64,000 nt of DNA from Apostichopus japonicus (lineage: Eukaryota; Echinodermata; Holothuroidea; Aspidochirotida; Stichopodidae), in assembly GCF_037975245.1 (NCBI RefSeq), contig NC_092565.1, forward strand, positions 19,321,999 through 19,385,998. The letters run 5' to 3'. Below, piece by piece: positions 26,701 through 41,647 of the stretch (positions are counted from its first letter, which is position 1; each line of letters begins with the position of its first letter). The position numbers and the translations under genes are program-made. A model generated the notes under the pieces. That model was not told the origin of the DNA. It did no database searches and saw nothing but the letters and a program-made list of their open reading frames with translations.

Positions 26701-29700
26701 TCTCTCGGGTACAGGGAAAGAGTTCGGGTGGGGGTGGTGGAAGAGGTTTGTATGTTTCTTGTCCTTTTCGTGCGCCTTAATTAGAGCCTCCTTTCTCCTC
26801 TCCCACCCCACCCCTCCGCTACCCTAACCCACCCCACCCCTCCTCTACCCTACCCTTCCCCTACCGCTGGTACCTCTTCCTGTTCTGGTACCATATCTGC
26901 CAAGCTTTTTTTTTAACACAAGCACAAGCGCATTTTAAGATGCTTTACAAGAGTAGTTTCCTGATGATTGCCTTGCCTCGAATGTATTTTATACCGTAGC
27001 TCTCCACCCCCCCCCCCCGCCCCCCCATCCCCTTCCCCAGCGCCACCATTCCCGTCCAGTGTCAAATCACCTTTCTACCGGAGTATAAGTAATACATCGT
27101 TATATAGAAGAAACATGTCTTCATAATCGCCGTTCACAAATATCAAAAAATATATCATAAATATGTGACATTGTTTCCATAGAGTTCTATGTAGTTCAAT
27201 TGATCTTATTTTATTTCCTTGAGGTTAAAAGATTTTATAAGATGTTTTGGCGAACGCAAATAATCTGGGTAAATACCCTTAGAGTTGCCGTTTGAATATC
27301 TATGACTTTGTCATCTTTTATCATTTTGACAATATCAGGAAATATATGGGAACGTTTCCTCTCTACTTTTGTTCGACTGTTTTCATTTAAAACAAACTTT
27401 TCCTCCCCCTTTATTTACTTACTAAATTAATCAGTTTAAAATTACCTTTAAATTCATGGATTTTTTTTTAAAGAAGAAATAAATAAGCAGGATGTGGTCA
27501 ACAACTCATAGTCTGTCAGTTGTTGATGTAATATGTAGAATGAATCGGGGAGGGGATTGTCGCCGAGGGAGGGGAGGGGAATGGAGGGGTGGGACCTAAG
27601 ATGCATCGGCGTATATATAAATCAGAACCGACTTTGTCTTTTAGGAGACGCGCCAAAAAAACCTCCCAAAAACCTGGAGGTTCATGTGACGTGCTATCTT
27701 GTAGCACATAACTCTTATAGTACGGTACTCTTTGAATGTGTATCCTACCAAAACTAATGTCCTGATCTCATAGCTACCACATTTCTTGAAAAGATACGCG
27801 AACAATGCAGGAATCTAGCTATGTGGTACATTTTTCCAATGTTTACTGAAATTTCATGCTGGAGTGCACGCAGCTTATCAGTACACAATGTACATCATAG
27901 ACACGACAAGCAGACGACAGAATTCGTTGTTCCTTAGCAACAACACAAAGTCTCTTTGACTTTTTTTGCACGTAAACAAGCGCGTAGGATATGATAGGAG
28001 TGCATGACCGCCGTACGAAATCTGTAAGAATCTTTAAAGTAGATATTCGAATAGTTGCCATAATCCATGTAGATCCAGCATTTTATGTGGGAGAAAGTAA
28101 ATTTCAACAACGTTATCATCCCAAAACATTATTCTCAATTATTTACGGTAAATGACCGTTCTGTTGTCTACGGAACGCTAATCACTTGGAACTGACAAAG
28201 GATTATATAAGATGTTAAAATAAAACAAAACTGGTAGCAAACTGCTTTATCCACCAAAGAGCCTGTGCATGTAAGAGAATGTGTACAAGTCATCCTCTGA
28301 AGAAGATCCTGCTAGGATTCGAAACGTCAGGCCCTCTTACTTCTACACATATATCAAATGTTAGTAGCACATGGGGAACGCCACACATCCCTCATTGGTT
28401 AGGTAGGGGTTCCTACTGTGGGCGCGAGCCTTCCATGTCATATAAAATTCGATGCTCAGACGAAGTTGGGGTTGCTTCATGTGTCTATCGATTCTCCCAT
28501 TACTTCATTTTGATTATGGGACACCTCTTGTCATCATTGTGATGCATTCATAATGTCCGGGTCTCTGAGGTTTGTGTACGTCATAATAAAAAAACACACA
28601 TGATAATATACCTCACTGCAGCAGTAAATTCCAACGGACAGAATACTAATAACTATGTATACAGGTTCATATATTGGCAGCGTTTGCCACCAAAGAGAAA
28701 GCAAAAAGAGAGAAAAATAGAGGGGATTTTTTTACGATTTCTACCCCAACAGCTGCTACATTATTTTGTCCAGTGATTTATTTTGTAAGAGAAACTGCTC
28801 GTGGTATGTCATTATTGCGCAATTATTGCGCAAACTGTTGTAGCTGGACAAACCGTGTGAGGGAGATGTGTCGGGCAAAAGGGTTTACACAAATTGTTAG
28901 GCAAAATGTTGGTTGCGGTGTATGCAACGAAAGAAATATCAGTCTTATAGAATCTACTGAACAGGTCGATTCCTCTGACGTCACAATAGATAAAAGTGTC
29001 TAATGCTAAGACAATATCACGTGACTTGATGACTTTACAGTTTTTCAATCCATTATTTTCATAGCTTACGAATTTTAATTTTGTGGGTGAGATAACCCAA
29101 AAAGTAAATAAATATATGATCACTTATTACAAGGTTGTAGATAGTCAACTATTAATCTAGTGCGCATTTTTTGAATTTATTTCAAAGCTGCACTGAACTT
29201 TTAGTGAATCGAATTTCACACATTTTTTTCACCTTTTTCCATTTTATTTCCAAAATACGCATGTAATGGAAGATCAAATAGAAATATCATATGTATTCGG
29301 TTCATTTCATAACCGCTATACCACGTTGAACGGAAAACATTCTAAGTATTCTGCAATTTCAAAGGTCACTACTAAACACAGAAAAGTACATGGAACCATA
29401 TTACACCTCTCTAAGATTTGGTTAATATATGCTCATGCAATATTTTTTTCCCTCATGAAAGTAATTTGACCTGTCATAAGTACAAACTCGGTAGGTCATT
29501 AAAAAGTTTGGTCTTCACACCAATATAGTACAGTAAAGCAGGTTCGACATTACATTCTCAGGAATGAAGCCTACTTCCGCAGATTAGCATTCGCCTAAAT
29601 GCGCCTCTCCCACGTACCCACATTGACTTTGACCTATGAACTTCCAAGGTCTTTTTTGTTCCAAAAGATAATTACAGTTAGTCAAGTGTCTTTTTCTTTC

Positions 29701-32690
29701 ATTTTTTAGCTGAAAATATGAAAATAATATTAAAGATTACGAATACGATATGCGGGGAATCAACTGCTGATGGGGTCGGGGTGGTAGTTAGGAGGGAGGG
29801 GAGAGGGGCGGCTTTCTAGCTCAACGTATAATAACTTAGGGGAGCAAGTCATGTTACTGGTATGTATACTATATGTAATTGAAGACTGATCTCATCGGGC
29901 TAATCCATTTTTCCTATTTCTTGATACATTAATGCAGATATCTATTGTCTAATCTATTCGTTAAAACAGTAGATGGATTTAGAGGACAGATGAAAATGGG
30001 CCTTGCGGTTCAACGTGGATTTTAATAACATGTCGCCAAAACATTAATGAAAAGTTCAAAAACTATGGATATTCGGAACAGTAACGTCACATACAGCAAT
30101 ATTTGCATGCATGATCCGTTATGAATCAGATTTTTCAACTATAAGGAGATTTATCACTACGTCATAATCACGTGACCATGATCCTTGCATACGAATGCGA
30201 CTCGGGGGCTGAGAATCGGGGTCAGTTTGGCCATGTTAGTTTCCTTTTCATTCCTACGTATACTCCTGCACAGTCAATGAAGTCAAGTATATTGAAGAAA
30301 CTAGTGTTATGAATATTCATAGAAAGTTCAAGGGTCAAGACCATTCCATATTTTTATAGCGAAATAACAGCCTCGTCAGTTTGTCTGGTGATGTCTTTAT
30401 GTATGTAAGTTGTGTTGTTTATTTATTTAGCTAAATTTAAAATGTTATTCTCAAATTTATAAACAAATTAGCTTGCATTTTTAATTATCATTAGTAAGTC
30501 TTAATTAATATATACTAATCATTTTGATGAACTTCAAATCCATAATAATTAGCGGTTAAAACTGATCAACTTTTTCTTGTTTCTCAATAACATATTACAT
30601 GTTTTTTTATTAAACATATTTTTGGGGTTTTTTTGTGTGTATAAATCTTATGTAGTCGTCTATATCAGAAGAACCATTAAAATAAGGAAATAAATAAATT
30701 TTAACTTAAGCTTTCATATTTTCACAGGTCAATTCTAATTTAAAAAAGTACAAGCTTTACACAAAAGGAAGTAGAAAGCCATTTCTGGTTTCAAAATTTC
30801 CTGATTTAGGCGCTATCTGTATCCTATCATGTTTTGACAGTCTAAATACTAACGTTAAATCACCACGGCGCGAAAGCCGTTCGACCTCCATGCTATCATT
30901 TCCTATTCTTCGCACCAGCCGTTTCCTGTGTTTTGTTATCGTGTTCAAAATGCTACACTAGAGTCTTTAGTGCAGTACGTATATTGATTCGTTCGTATTT
31001 CAGTTCCTGATTGCTATGTTTGTGTCTTACTGCTGCAAAAATCCGATTGAAAATAGAGTAAATATATGTATGATTGAAATGCTTCATTTTTGAAGAAAAA
31101 ATAAATTTAGTGGTACATATATATTTGTCGTGTACAGAACTAATTTGGCAGACCGCTGCGTTTAAATGTTTCGCTATCAGAAGAAAAAAATGGGCATTAA
31201 ATGAAATTAATTTTGCTTAGGTTTCCATTTTGAGGGGCACATGTTTAACCCACAGAGAAATCATAACGAAGCACGTGATCGATGTATGAGCCAAGTGAAC
31301 ACCCACGCGAGGGATTTATACATACGTCGGCTATGAATTATTCAATAATATTATTAATGACTATATTGTATCGATTATTTTACACTTTGACACCTCAAGA
31401 ATGACTTTTGATTTGTTATTTTTACACTCCAAGCAATTTCAATCAGAGCCATGCAGTAACATTACATTCAAAAGCCTTTCTTTTTAAAGTGAGTTTAAAG
31501 AAAACTTACACATAAGCCTACTAGAGTAAATTCAATCAAATTGGCTGGACTATTAAGTCTAGCATTTTTATGTATTTGATCAGTCTGGCTAACAAGACCC
31601 ACAAAAGATTCAAAGGGAGATCATCAAACTCGATAAAAAACCGAGCATCGATCTCATCTTTGATTTTGGATGCATTTAAGGTAGAAATCAGGCATTCGAT
31701 ATATGTGAAAGTGAAAGATAATCATTTCTAAATGTATGAAATCTTGAAAACTGATAAATTGATATTGCACTCTATGTTGATTATTCTCCACTAAATATTT
31801 TACTCATATAACCTTCATCTTTTCAAATCTTTGAACAATTTACATATATGTGGTACGCTGATGGAGTATGCGACAAGTTTATCATATAAATGCTTACAAA
31901 TGAAATTGTCAATTAATTTAAGCCCGGGGGTAGGGCTGGAGGGGATGGGTGAAGGAGGTGAGGCGTGTTGGCGGTAGGTCCAGTCAGAGGCGTTACTAGA
32001 CTTTATTTTTTAAGGGAGCTCAATGCTTTTCTATATGGGTGCAGGCAGAACCTATTTTCTCAAAAAAAAGGAAATTTCTGACATATCTCTCTCTCTCTTT
32101 AAGGGAGGGGGTGGCCGTCGGAGTGATGATATACGTTTCAAGTGGGCTACTATCTTTATTATTTAGGAAAGGAATAAACCCATTTTTGTTATATTACATT
32201 CATTTATTTATTTACTCTTATAAAGGATTTCTCCTCCATTTTTATATTATGTACACTATATCCGCACTAGTATGTTGTACAAAGGTCCTTGTATTATCGA
32301 AATTAATTCTTCAACCCCCCCCCCCACCCACAACCCTCTCCCCGAAGGCAAAACGGTAGCTTCCCCTCCAAACATTGTTGCTATATCAGGAACCATATAG
32401 AGAGTTAATGTTAATAATACTTGATTTCGTACATAAATAGTTTGCAATAATGAAAACGCAAACAAAGTTCTACTACACTACTAAACTGGTTTTAAACAGA
32501 AGGCTTAGAACCGGGATGCAAGAAAACTACTGTATTTTAGTTGTGATTTCAGTATTTCAATGTGTGCATATGACACTGTTGTTTTAAGGACAGGGTAAAT
32601 GTCAGCGGTGAACAGTTTTTTTCTCTTCTCACGACATGAAGCGATCGTTCCTTGTACAGAATTGTGTAGTATATAGACATTACAAACACG

Positions 32691-32765
<75 letters not shown>

Positions 32766-35700
32766 GCAGTTTAGTTTAACCGATTTTTGTTTTAACGATT
32801 TCTTGGAAAGATTTCCATCAACAGACAACTGGAGACGACTGTTATAAATTCTGAAACAAAGGATTACTTAAGTGACGACGAGAAATCCGGTCGAGTAAAG
32901 AAGAAGAGGTGGAAGGGAGGGAGCGACGGGGTTGTGGTCAGTGTGAGGGGGTGGGGGTTATTATCTTCTTTATCTCATTTGAGGAAGGAAACTGGATTCA
33001 TGTTAGACGAACTTTGTGCCAAACAAACATGGCAATTTGTTATATAGGAAATTGAATGTGTTAATGTACAACAATTAACATTTAATCAAGAGATTAATTC
33101 GTTCCTTAATATTATTGTCCTATTTTGTGAAAAATATTATTGTCATTTTAACGTTGATCAAGGTGTCTGTTCGATAAGGTTGTAAGAATTCGAATGAATA
33201 ACCAAATTTGATTGATAAAGCATCACTTTGGTACAAACCAATCATATTTTATCAGTTTATTCTAAACATGCATTTTTTATTGAACATTAATTATATGCTT
33301 ACTTACACGTTAATGTTCTCCAATACACAATATGTATAACGACTGTAATTACAATGGAAGAGTATGGGGAAGGGGGGGGGCACACATGTTCTGTCGCCGA
33401 GGAAGGGTCTAAAGTTTGGTGAAGGGGAGGGTGCTCAGATATTAAATGGTTTTGTCTTGCAACTTATAAAACATTATTGAAGAATTTTCGCCTGTTATGC
33501 TGTTCCGCACATACAGGTTGTATATATTTATGTACTGTGTGCACTAGGATACTATTCGTAATATTCTGTCTGACTTTGAAGGAGGAGGGTGGAGGGGTAT
33601 ACATGGTTGCTCCTCTGAGGGTAGGTGAGAGGTAATTTATTGCTGTCATAATCAAGTATATAGCTGTAAGGAAATATAATATACCTTGGAACAAATTATT
33701 TAGGCCTATCTCGATTCACAATTTTTTTAAAGTCGCGCGCGTTTGTGTGTGTGTGTTGGGGGAGGGGGGGGGGGAGGTTAACCCTCCCTCTGTATAGTTC
33801 TATACGACATACAGTTGTCATATTTTAAATCGTTTTGTTACTATTTCAATTTCTCACTTTGAAAGACGTTTCTGGCAAAAGGTAAAGAGATTACTAAAAA
33901 AAAATTATCACTCTCGTTAAGACAATCAAAAGACAGGCTTCAAATTACGTCATTATTGAGATTACGTAAATAGCGGTGAAGTTTAACAATTACACTATAC
34001 GAGTTTTGTTTGTTCAATTGATGCTATAGAAACTTAATACCGCCCTCATTCATAATCATAAATTTCATTCGTTTTCATTTTTTACGTCACATTTCGATTC
34101 CTGTATGTATACGATTTACTCAAAGCCATGTGCACGTAGTACATAATAAAAAAAATTCTAAGGTTTCAAATATTTCGCTTTTCAAGCTTAGTGACTTTCT
34201 ATTTTTTGCCCGGATAGGCTACCCTTTGCCTGACCTGTAATGAGTATTATTTTATACAGTTAACACCGCCTATACAGTATATATCCTTTAATTTTCATTC
34301 AGTATTATATTTCATTTCGGATTTCGATTGATATGACATTGTATGATACTCGTGTATTAATACCGTATTAAACTTCCCTAATTGGTCTCAAATAATCAAC
34401 AAGCTATATCGAAGGTGGAATTTCGGTATTTTGCTCGAATTCTATATAGAAATATACCCTTTGATTGACCTAATAATGGTTGTTATTTTATTTAGATGGC
34501 ATCACAATAACGTATCCTCTACAACATCATTACAGCATTATTAACTGTTTTCAAGTGACCACTACAAATTCAATCAATTAGTTGTTGTTATTTCGGGAAT
34601 ATTGAATGAATTAGGTGCAACAATCGTAAAGAAATGTTGATCTATTGGCATTATTAATACCGAAACCCGCGGAGAATCACTCAATTTTAAGATCTTCTTT
34701 ACGCCTCTATTGGGGGTCATAAGCACTTTATTGTTTCCCAGTTCAAACTCGTTAGGATTCGTATTGGGTTCTATTGCAATCGTTTCTGCGAAAACAATTT
34801 CCTTAAAGCAGGAGCTTCGCTTTATTTGTTTCACAGTGCCAGTCGCTTCCGTGTCCACTTGCAATAGTTTTACTGATTACTCTCCCAACGAGCGTTTCCT
34901 CTTTGTCTGTGTTAATGTTTCCTGAATAGGTTTATCTGGACGGCCAGCCCCCTGACACAGAGAAATGGACCCCAGAACGGAAATCCTGCCGAGAGATTAT
35001 AAGAAAACAATGCCTAACGGAAGTGAGCTGGGTAGACATGTTAGCGCCAAATAGTGCGCGGTTCCCAAGCTTTCTCGGCACAGCTGTTGCTGACGGGCCT
35101 CGACCTCAAATATCCATGCCCTTATGTGTAAACAACTGGTGCAAAAAAAAAAACACAGTCAGCCATTTTTTATTTTAAGGAAAAAGATTGAAAGGGAAAA
35201 CAGCGCAAAATAAAATGTCTTAGAATTACTGTATATAGGGTAGCCCACATACGTGTGTGTACACGAACCACATATTATAGTGTCTTAAGAATCGATGCCA
35301 AGGTTTGATGCCCATGAGGTTCGAAACCAAATTTCCTATCAGTAAGCTTGTCTGCAAGCAAACTTGCATTAATCACTCCCTATAAGACAACCATGCACGT
35401 AACCTACAAAAAGTTTCTCAAATCTATTGTCCCTTTGGAAAATAGAAATCTTACGATTTTTTCCTTGTAAAGCAAAGTTTAGACAGACGTATGAGTTGGA
35501 CAAGAGTCAACAGACGAAATAACAAAGCACAAAGAAATGTATGCTTTTGTTTTATGACACTCTCCTATAAACAACGCCGAAAATTTAAAAATAATTCACC
35601 AGAATCGATTTTTAACTAGGTTTCAATTGTCATTTATGATAACAAACATTTCACCAGTTTTATTGTTGTGTTAGTGTGGCTTATATTATAATACATAAAC

Positions 35701-38700
35701 ATCTTTTTTTTTTAAGCAAAATGGCAGTATGGGCCTTGCTTGTCCTTTTTAAAATGATCGAATTTCAGTTTTATACCAAAAAATATACCACAAAGGTTGG
35801 CATTTCTTAGAGTGCTAGCAGGTGAGTGGCCCAAATTATGGCTAACAGAAAACGAGGGTAGTGATGGGTCTGATATTTATATTAAATCTGTTTCTTTTAT
35901 TTATATTATTATTTTTTTTTTTAAATTACATGTCAATATCCAGTTATTTGTTCCTTTCATGTCTGTGTATGTCATTTGGATTAATGTTTTTGTCAGGTTG
36001 GTCAGGCAAGAACATAATAATGCGATTAAGTTTGAGTTTCAATTTCTAGTGACACGGGAATTGATTTATTATAATATTTCATAAGATCTAGGGCCTAATG
36101 TATGTAATTGCACAGAAAATTTGGGTTTTTAATTTATTAAAGGTGTGTTAATTTGTGAGAAGCTACCCCCCCCCCCCCTCGCATTTTTGTTTTAACTTTT
36201 AGTACACACCGTTTCAGAATAAAAAGTTTAGTAACAAAATATAACATTTATGATTGTTTTTCTTTATTTGACCCTTCTTATCTTTATGGATACTTTCATT
36301 CTGATGTATGCTAGGCTTCGCATAGTTTTACCAGCTAAGTCAATTTTCTGTTGTACACAAAATGTTTAGACAACTTAGGCCAATAATGACTGTTGATATG
36401 GTTTACTATTCAATTGGAAAGACTTTAAAAGCTTTTCCGATTTATTTTAATCATGGATTTGTCATTTGTATTGTCAATAAATCCACGATTTCCTATCGTC
36501 CCATGACAATATATAAATATATATATGTGAGTTAAAATCCAACTCAAAATGTTTCTTTGATCAAATTTATTCGACCTTTATGGTATAATTACATTCACTG
36601 TACGTTAAAGTTCACCAGAGATGAATAGACCACGTATAATCCTATTCATGAAACTTTATGCTTTATTCAACCAGATACCATGAATATATTAAACTTTAGT
36701 ATTTATAAATAAATCTCGCTATGCATGCTTAAGCATATCTTGCTATTATAAACGTATACAACCTATACTCATATGCGTTCACATTTTTGTTAGTGTGCCA
36801 GCGAATACAATGACTATTAATTTTGTCGACATGCACAACCTTGATTACGTATGTATACTCACAATCTTGAGTTGTGTATAATTTCAGGGACCCAAGTTAT
36901 TGTACTCACAACTACAATACGAATGGCTACCAGTCTCAGTAACGATAATATCAGAATTCAGATTCTGTATTTAATTCCACAAGGAATCTCTCTTATTTGA
37001 CTTTGAAATGAGATTTATTGAATATTGATATAAAAGGTATTAAAAGTATATAGTCAAAACTTTTGTCAAACTAAAAGTTTCATGTAACTATTGCACAAGT
37101 TACCCTTATACAAAAAAATGATAAGCACACATGTCATGAACTTCCTACATAACTTGTTTCATTTAAACTCGAATATGTCCATACCTGTAACTTCAAGAAA
37201 ACAATTCCTGCGATCACAGCACAGCACAGAAAAAAAAAGTTTCGCGACATCATATTTCTTATCTGTACCTAAAATTATACTATTCAATTATTGTCTTTGT
37301 CAATTTCCTGACGGTGTGATTCGGTTAATTAACCACAGAAATGATTTCAATACCTGAAATCTTTCGTTCTCACTGTACGAGAAAAAAAAAATTAACTTTG
37401 TGCTATATATACTGATTTGGGCAATCACTTGTTTTGATTGCTACAACTGCCGCTCACGACATGTGAAAATTTCCGATAAGCCATAATTCAGTAATGAACG
37501 ATTTCCACGTTAGATTTTGATCCCGGATTTTATGAGTCTTCGAAAATCAATTCAGGAAGTATACACTTGACAAGTGAATTTTAGGGTGGAGGAATTAAAG
37601 TTACTGCCTATACTATAGAATTTGGCCTATGAAACACAACGTGTACTAGTTCCACGAACCGTTAATAACGCGGTATCACTTTGAGCGGTTTTCAATGGGG
37701 TTAATGGTTGAACAAGTTAATTGAAAGCTAGTATTATTGTTATTAAATCCTCAATGGACGAAATAAGGTCAGGATAACCTGGATATGATCAACAATTCTC
37801 AAACAAATTGAGTTTTTTGCCCAATTCAATCTCTTTAAATGTCGAACGCTAAGGGGTAAGCCCAGTTTGAGAGTGAACCATATATACAGACAATGACTAT
37901 GGATGAATCATGTGTAAGGGACACATACATCAACAAGGCGTTCCTAAATGTTACTTCACTTCACCGATGACAAGGCAGAAGGGACCTCAACAAGGGGTCG
38001 TCGATCAAAATGATTAACGTTACAATTGCATTGAAAGAAGATTGTACATGTTATACAACAGGCTTGATTTACGATCATTTGAAGTTATTTATATATATAA
38101 ATTTGAAAGATATATCGGATATTAAATGTACTGTCCATAACGTTACTGTTTATTTATCGGTTTAATTGCATGAAGATTTCTTGCGTGACATTTACGTCGT
38201 TGAAAGGGTAATGGATTGACTGTAATCAAAAGGGATATAAACATACGTAAATATACGGTATGTTACGATGTTTAGCTAATGCAGTAAATAAAGGCCAACT
38301 TTTTGTGCATGCATGCATGGAAAACACGCGCTTTAACATGTAGATTATGAAACAAAACAAAAAATTAGGAAGAAAAACAGAATCGTGCTAGGTTTAAGTA
38401 CTGTCGGAGATATTTCTTGCTGTCATGGCCTGCATTCAAGTTACCCCTCCAGGTATTTTCCCTAATCCTTAGGATTAAGAACAAACCACAAAAATAACAT
38501 GATTTTGCAACTAAGATAAGCAGATCGGATTTCGTCGAAAAGTCAATGATATAAGAACTTATTTTTAAGGAAACATAGCCTTGGATTAAAATCTGTAAGT
38601 CTTCCCACACTTTTCCGTTTGCCTAAAATCCAGAACAATGACTAACGCCTACAGTTCTATTTTACAAAGCTTAATTTTTAAATCTAGGGCGTCATAGGGT

Positions 38701-41345
38701 TTTCTTTACTTTAATAGTGTTTCACAGATCAAGATGTAGACGTGAACTAATTTTAGCCCTAATCGTCCGTGTTCAGTTTGCTTTCACAGAGAAATTGATA
38801 GATTCATTATAACTTTTGCCTTCATTAATCGGATAACACGGAAAGAAGATAGGCCTTAAAGATCGGTAACACATGTGCTTGTTGAGTCATATAGCAGTGG
38901 TATGGGTCCTCCTTCTCCTTCAGTATACTTGAAATGCACGCCAACATTTCTACAGTTTTGGGAGGAGAGGGAGGAAATGAAAATAGCTCTCTTTATTTGA
39001 GTGGTGTGTTTGAATGTTCTGCATGTTACTATGAGGCAGCTGTTTCATCTTGAAACTATGCAACAGGTGAAACGTAACTTTTTTGAAGTGCTATATAGAG
39101 TTTATTGTATGTGTGAACGAGAAGACGATTACGAGATGGCTTGTAATTTCCTTGATGCTACAAATAATAACTTAAAATAGCAAAAGCTAATACATAAACG
39201 CTGAGCATATTTTATTCACTGGTTAATAAAGCTCATGGACAGATTATGGTTATGTTGTTTTATGCATACTTCGCCACGTTACATTAACAGTATGAATAAT
39301 CAACGTAGGGCTGCCATCGTGCACACTAAACAATTACTTGGTGTAAACAGTGTAACTAGTGTAGGCCACATTGCACATACGCATAACATGTTAGGTTATC
39401 GTGTCGTTATTACATACTGTATGATCAACGCGTTTATATAGCCTACTGTAAATACGTTTGTCGCACAGTAAACCGAAGTAGAAATTACATATTAAAGTAC
39501 ACAGTGAAAGTCAGCTTCCTTTTCGTTATCGGCTTACACTATCACTTTGCGACTATACATATATAGACGAGATATTACAATGAATATATACAAGTTGTGA
39601 ACTACGGTACATGAACGAAGGACTACGATGTAAACATCGAATCGGTTTCATATTTAATTCTGATAGAAAAATTCAGGAAATATTCGAGGCAATGCGTAAG
39701 AACCATCGGAAGTTCTGATTTAGTATAATTCAAAGCACTACACAACCATAGCTTCCTGCCGTTTAAGCTATATCAGTCAGAGTTAGTAATATCAAAATGA
39801 TAACTAGTCACATATCCTTGATCAGTATGAGGTCCAAGAGATCATACACAAAACACCGATTATACGCTTATAGTGTAGTTATAGGCTACGTAGAAAACAT
39901 TGTAATCGTAAAGAAACAAAGCACGAAAGTAAATATAGCTAGGATATAGAGAGGAAGCACTGTAGTATATGTATGGAGGTCAAATCCAGCTGCGAAACCG
40001 AAATCACAATCATATATTAATACACCAATCAAAACTTAAATGTGGGCATCGATGTATCATTATTAGGTAATGTAGTTACGAATATGAACGCACTGTAACC
40101 AATATGGTAAGACGCGAACCGATACCGCTTAACTAACTTACTACATGTTATCAGAACATGTATACCATGTTAATAGATAACGTTACATCATCAGCCGCTA
40201 TTTTCACATTGTATGTCAATGTTATCAAATGTTGCAATGATGAAGAACTTTTGTTCATTTCACTAATGTTTTTTTGACATTTATAATTGTGGTAGATTCT
40301 TATCTATAGGACGTAAGTCAGGGATAGTGTTCAGACTGTCTCGGTGAAATGTTATACTGTATACATTGTTATGATTAACCATAGAATTATGTTACTGAAG
40401 ACTCAGTACAGACAGTGTATGGAATCTAGTTCGTCCTATTCAATAATTTAATTCTATGTCCATCCATTGATGAATATGTGTTGACTATATATAACTGTCG
40501 TAAGCATTAACCCATACATATATTAATTAAAAAAATATGGAACTACTAAACTATCAGAACATATATCTTTATAACATTCGGTCATTCAGAAGGCATAGGC
40601 CTATGTATGATTTATTTTATTCATTTTTCTGAGTCTTTCTCAGGCGCACTGCAGTAGTGCAATTAGGGACTTCTATGTTAATAGGTACCGTACCTCTAGG
40701 TACACAAAATGCCCGGTCATGTCTGTAACATGTTTAAACATACAGCTGTCCAACAGATTTAAATGCTCTAAGAATTCCATTTTCGTAATTACCATTGCTG
40801 CTATTAGAAATATTAGTTAGCCTTTGAAAAAAGTTTTTGTAAGTATAGAAATATTATCAGTTTATTTATTAATGCGGATTCTACAAACGAGAATAGTTAT
40901 TTTGTATGAAAATTATGACATTTATCACCTTCGAACTATTTAGCCTACAAAGAAAACTAGATTTAATGAAAAGGTCTGAAAACCATCCGATTCGATCTGT
41001 TTTATCAGTACTTTTTATTGCTATTTGTAACAAATAAATGAAAGTATGATGAAACGGTTATGAAAAAAAGGGAAACGAACTTAAAATCTGTTTTAAAATC
41101 TTTTCGTCATATGACTTTTAAATTTCACATTTTACACATGTTGACATATAAATGTCTAATTATCATAATTATGGTATTGGTGATATTTCCTGGAAATGTA
41201 TGTTTTGCTTGTTTTTCAGTTTTGGATCGCAAGACACAATTATTAACAATGGCCAGTCAGAAACGAGATCTCACTATACCCTTGGCCCGCGGGTCGTCTA
41301 TTGAGACCGTCCCCTACTTGAAAGAATAGAGTGCATTCGTGGACC

Positions 41346-41380
<35 letters not shown>

Positions 41381-41580
41381 TTTGATTTTTGCAACCAAAC
41401 CTCTACTCAGAGTTTCATGCCTACTAGCAATCGTCAGGAGGTGTACACTCCTGACGATTGCTAGTAGGCATGAAACTCTGAGTAGAGGTTTGGTTGCAAA
41501 AATCAAAATTTACATTACGCTCTTCTTCATAACGTGGAATTGAGCACTCTATCGTGTTATACTTGGAACATTTTATACAC

Positions 41581-41647
<67 letters not shown>

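Noticed and set aside
34574-34864. Minus-strand open stretch of about 96 codons with protein-like composition inside hhex intron 1
   Set aside because: It starts at TTG and not ATG, a stop lies a few codons upstream, no domain is recognisable, and the opposite strand is open too. Transcript or homology evidence would be needed.
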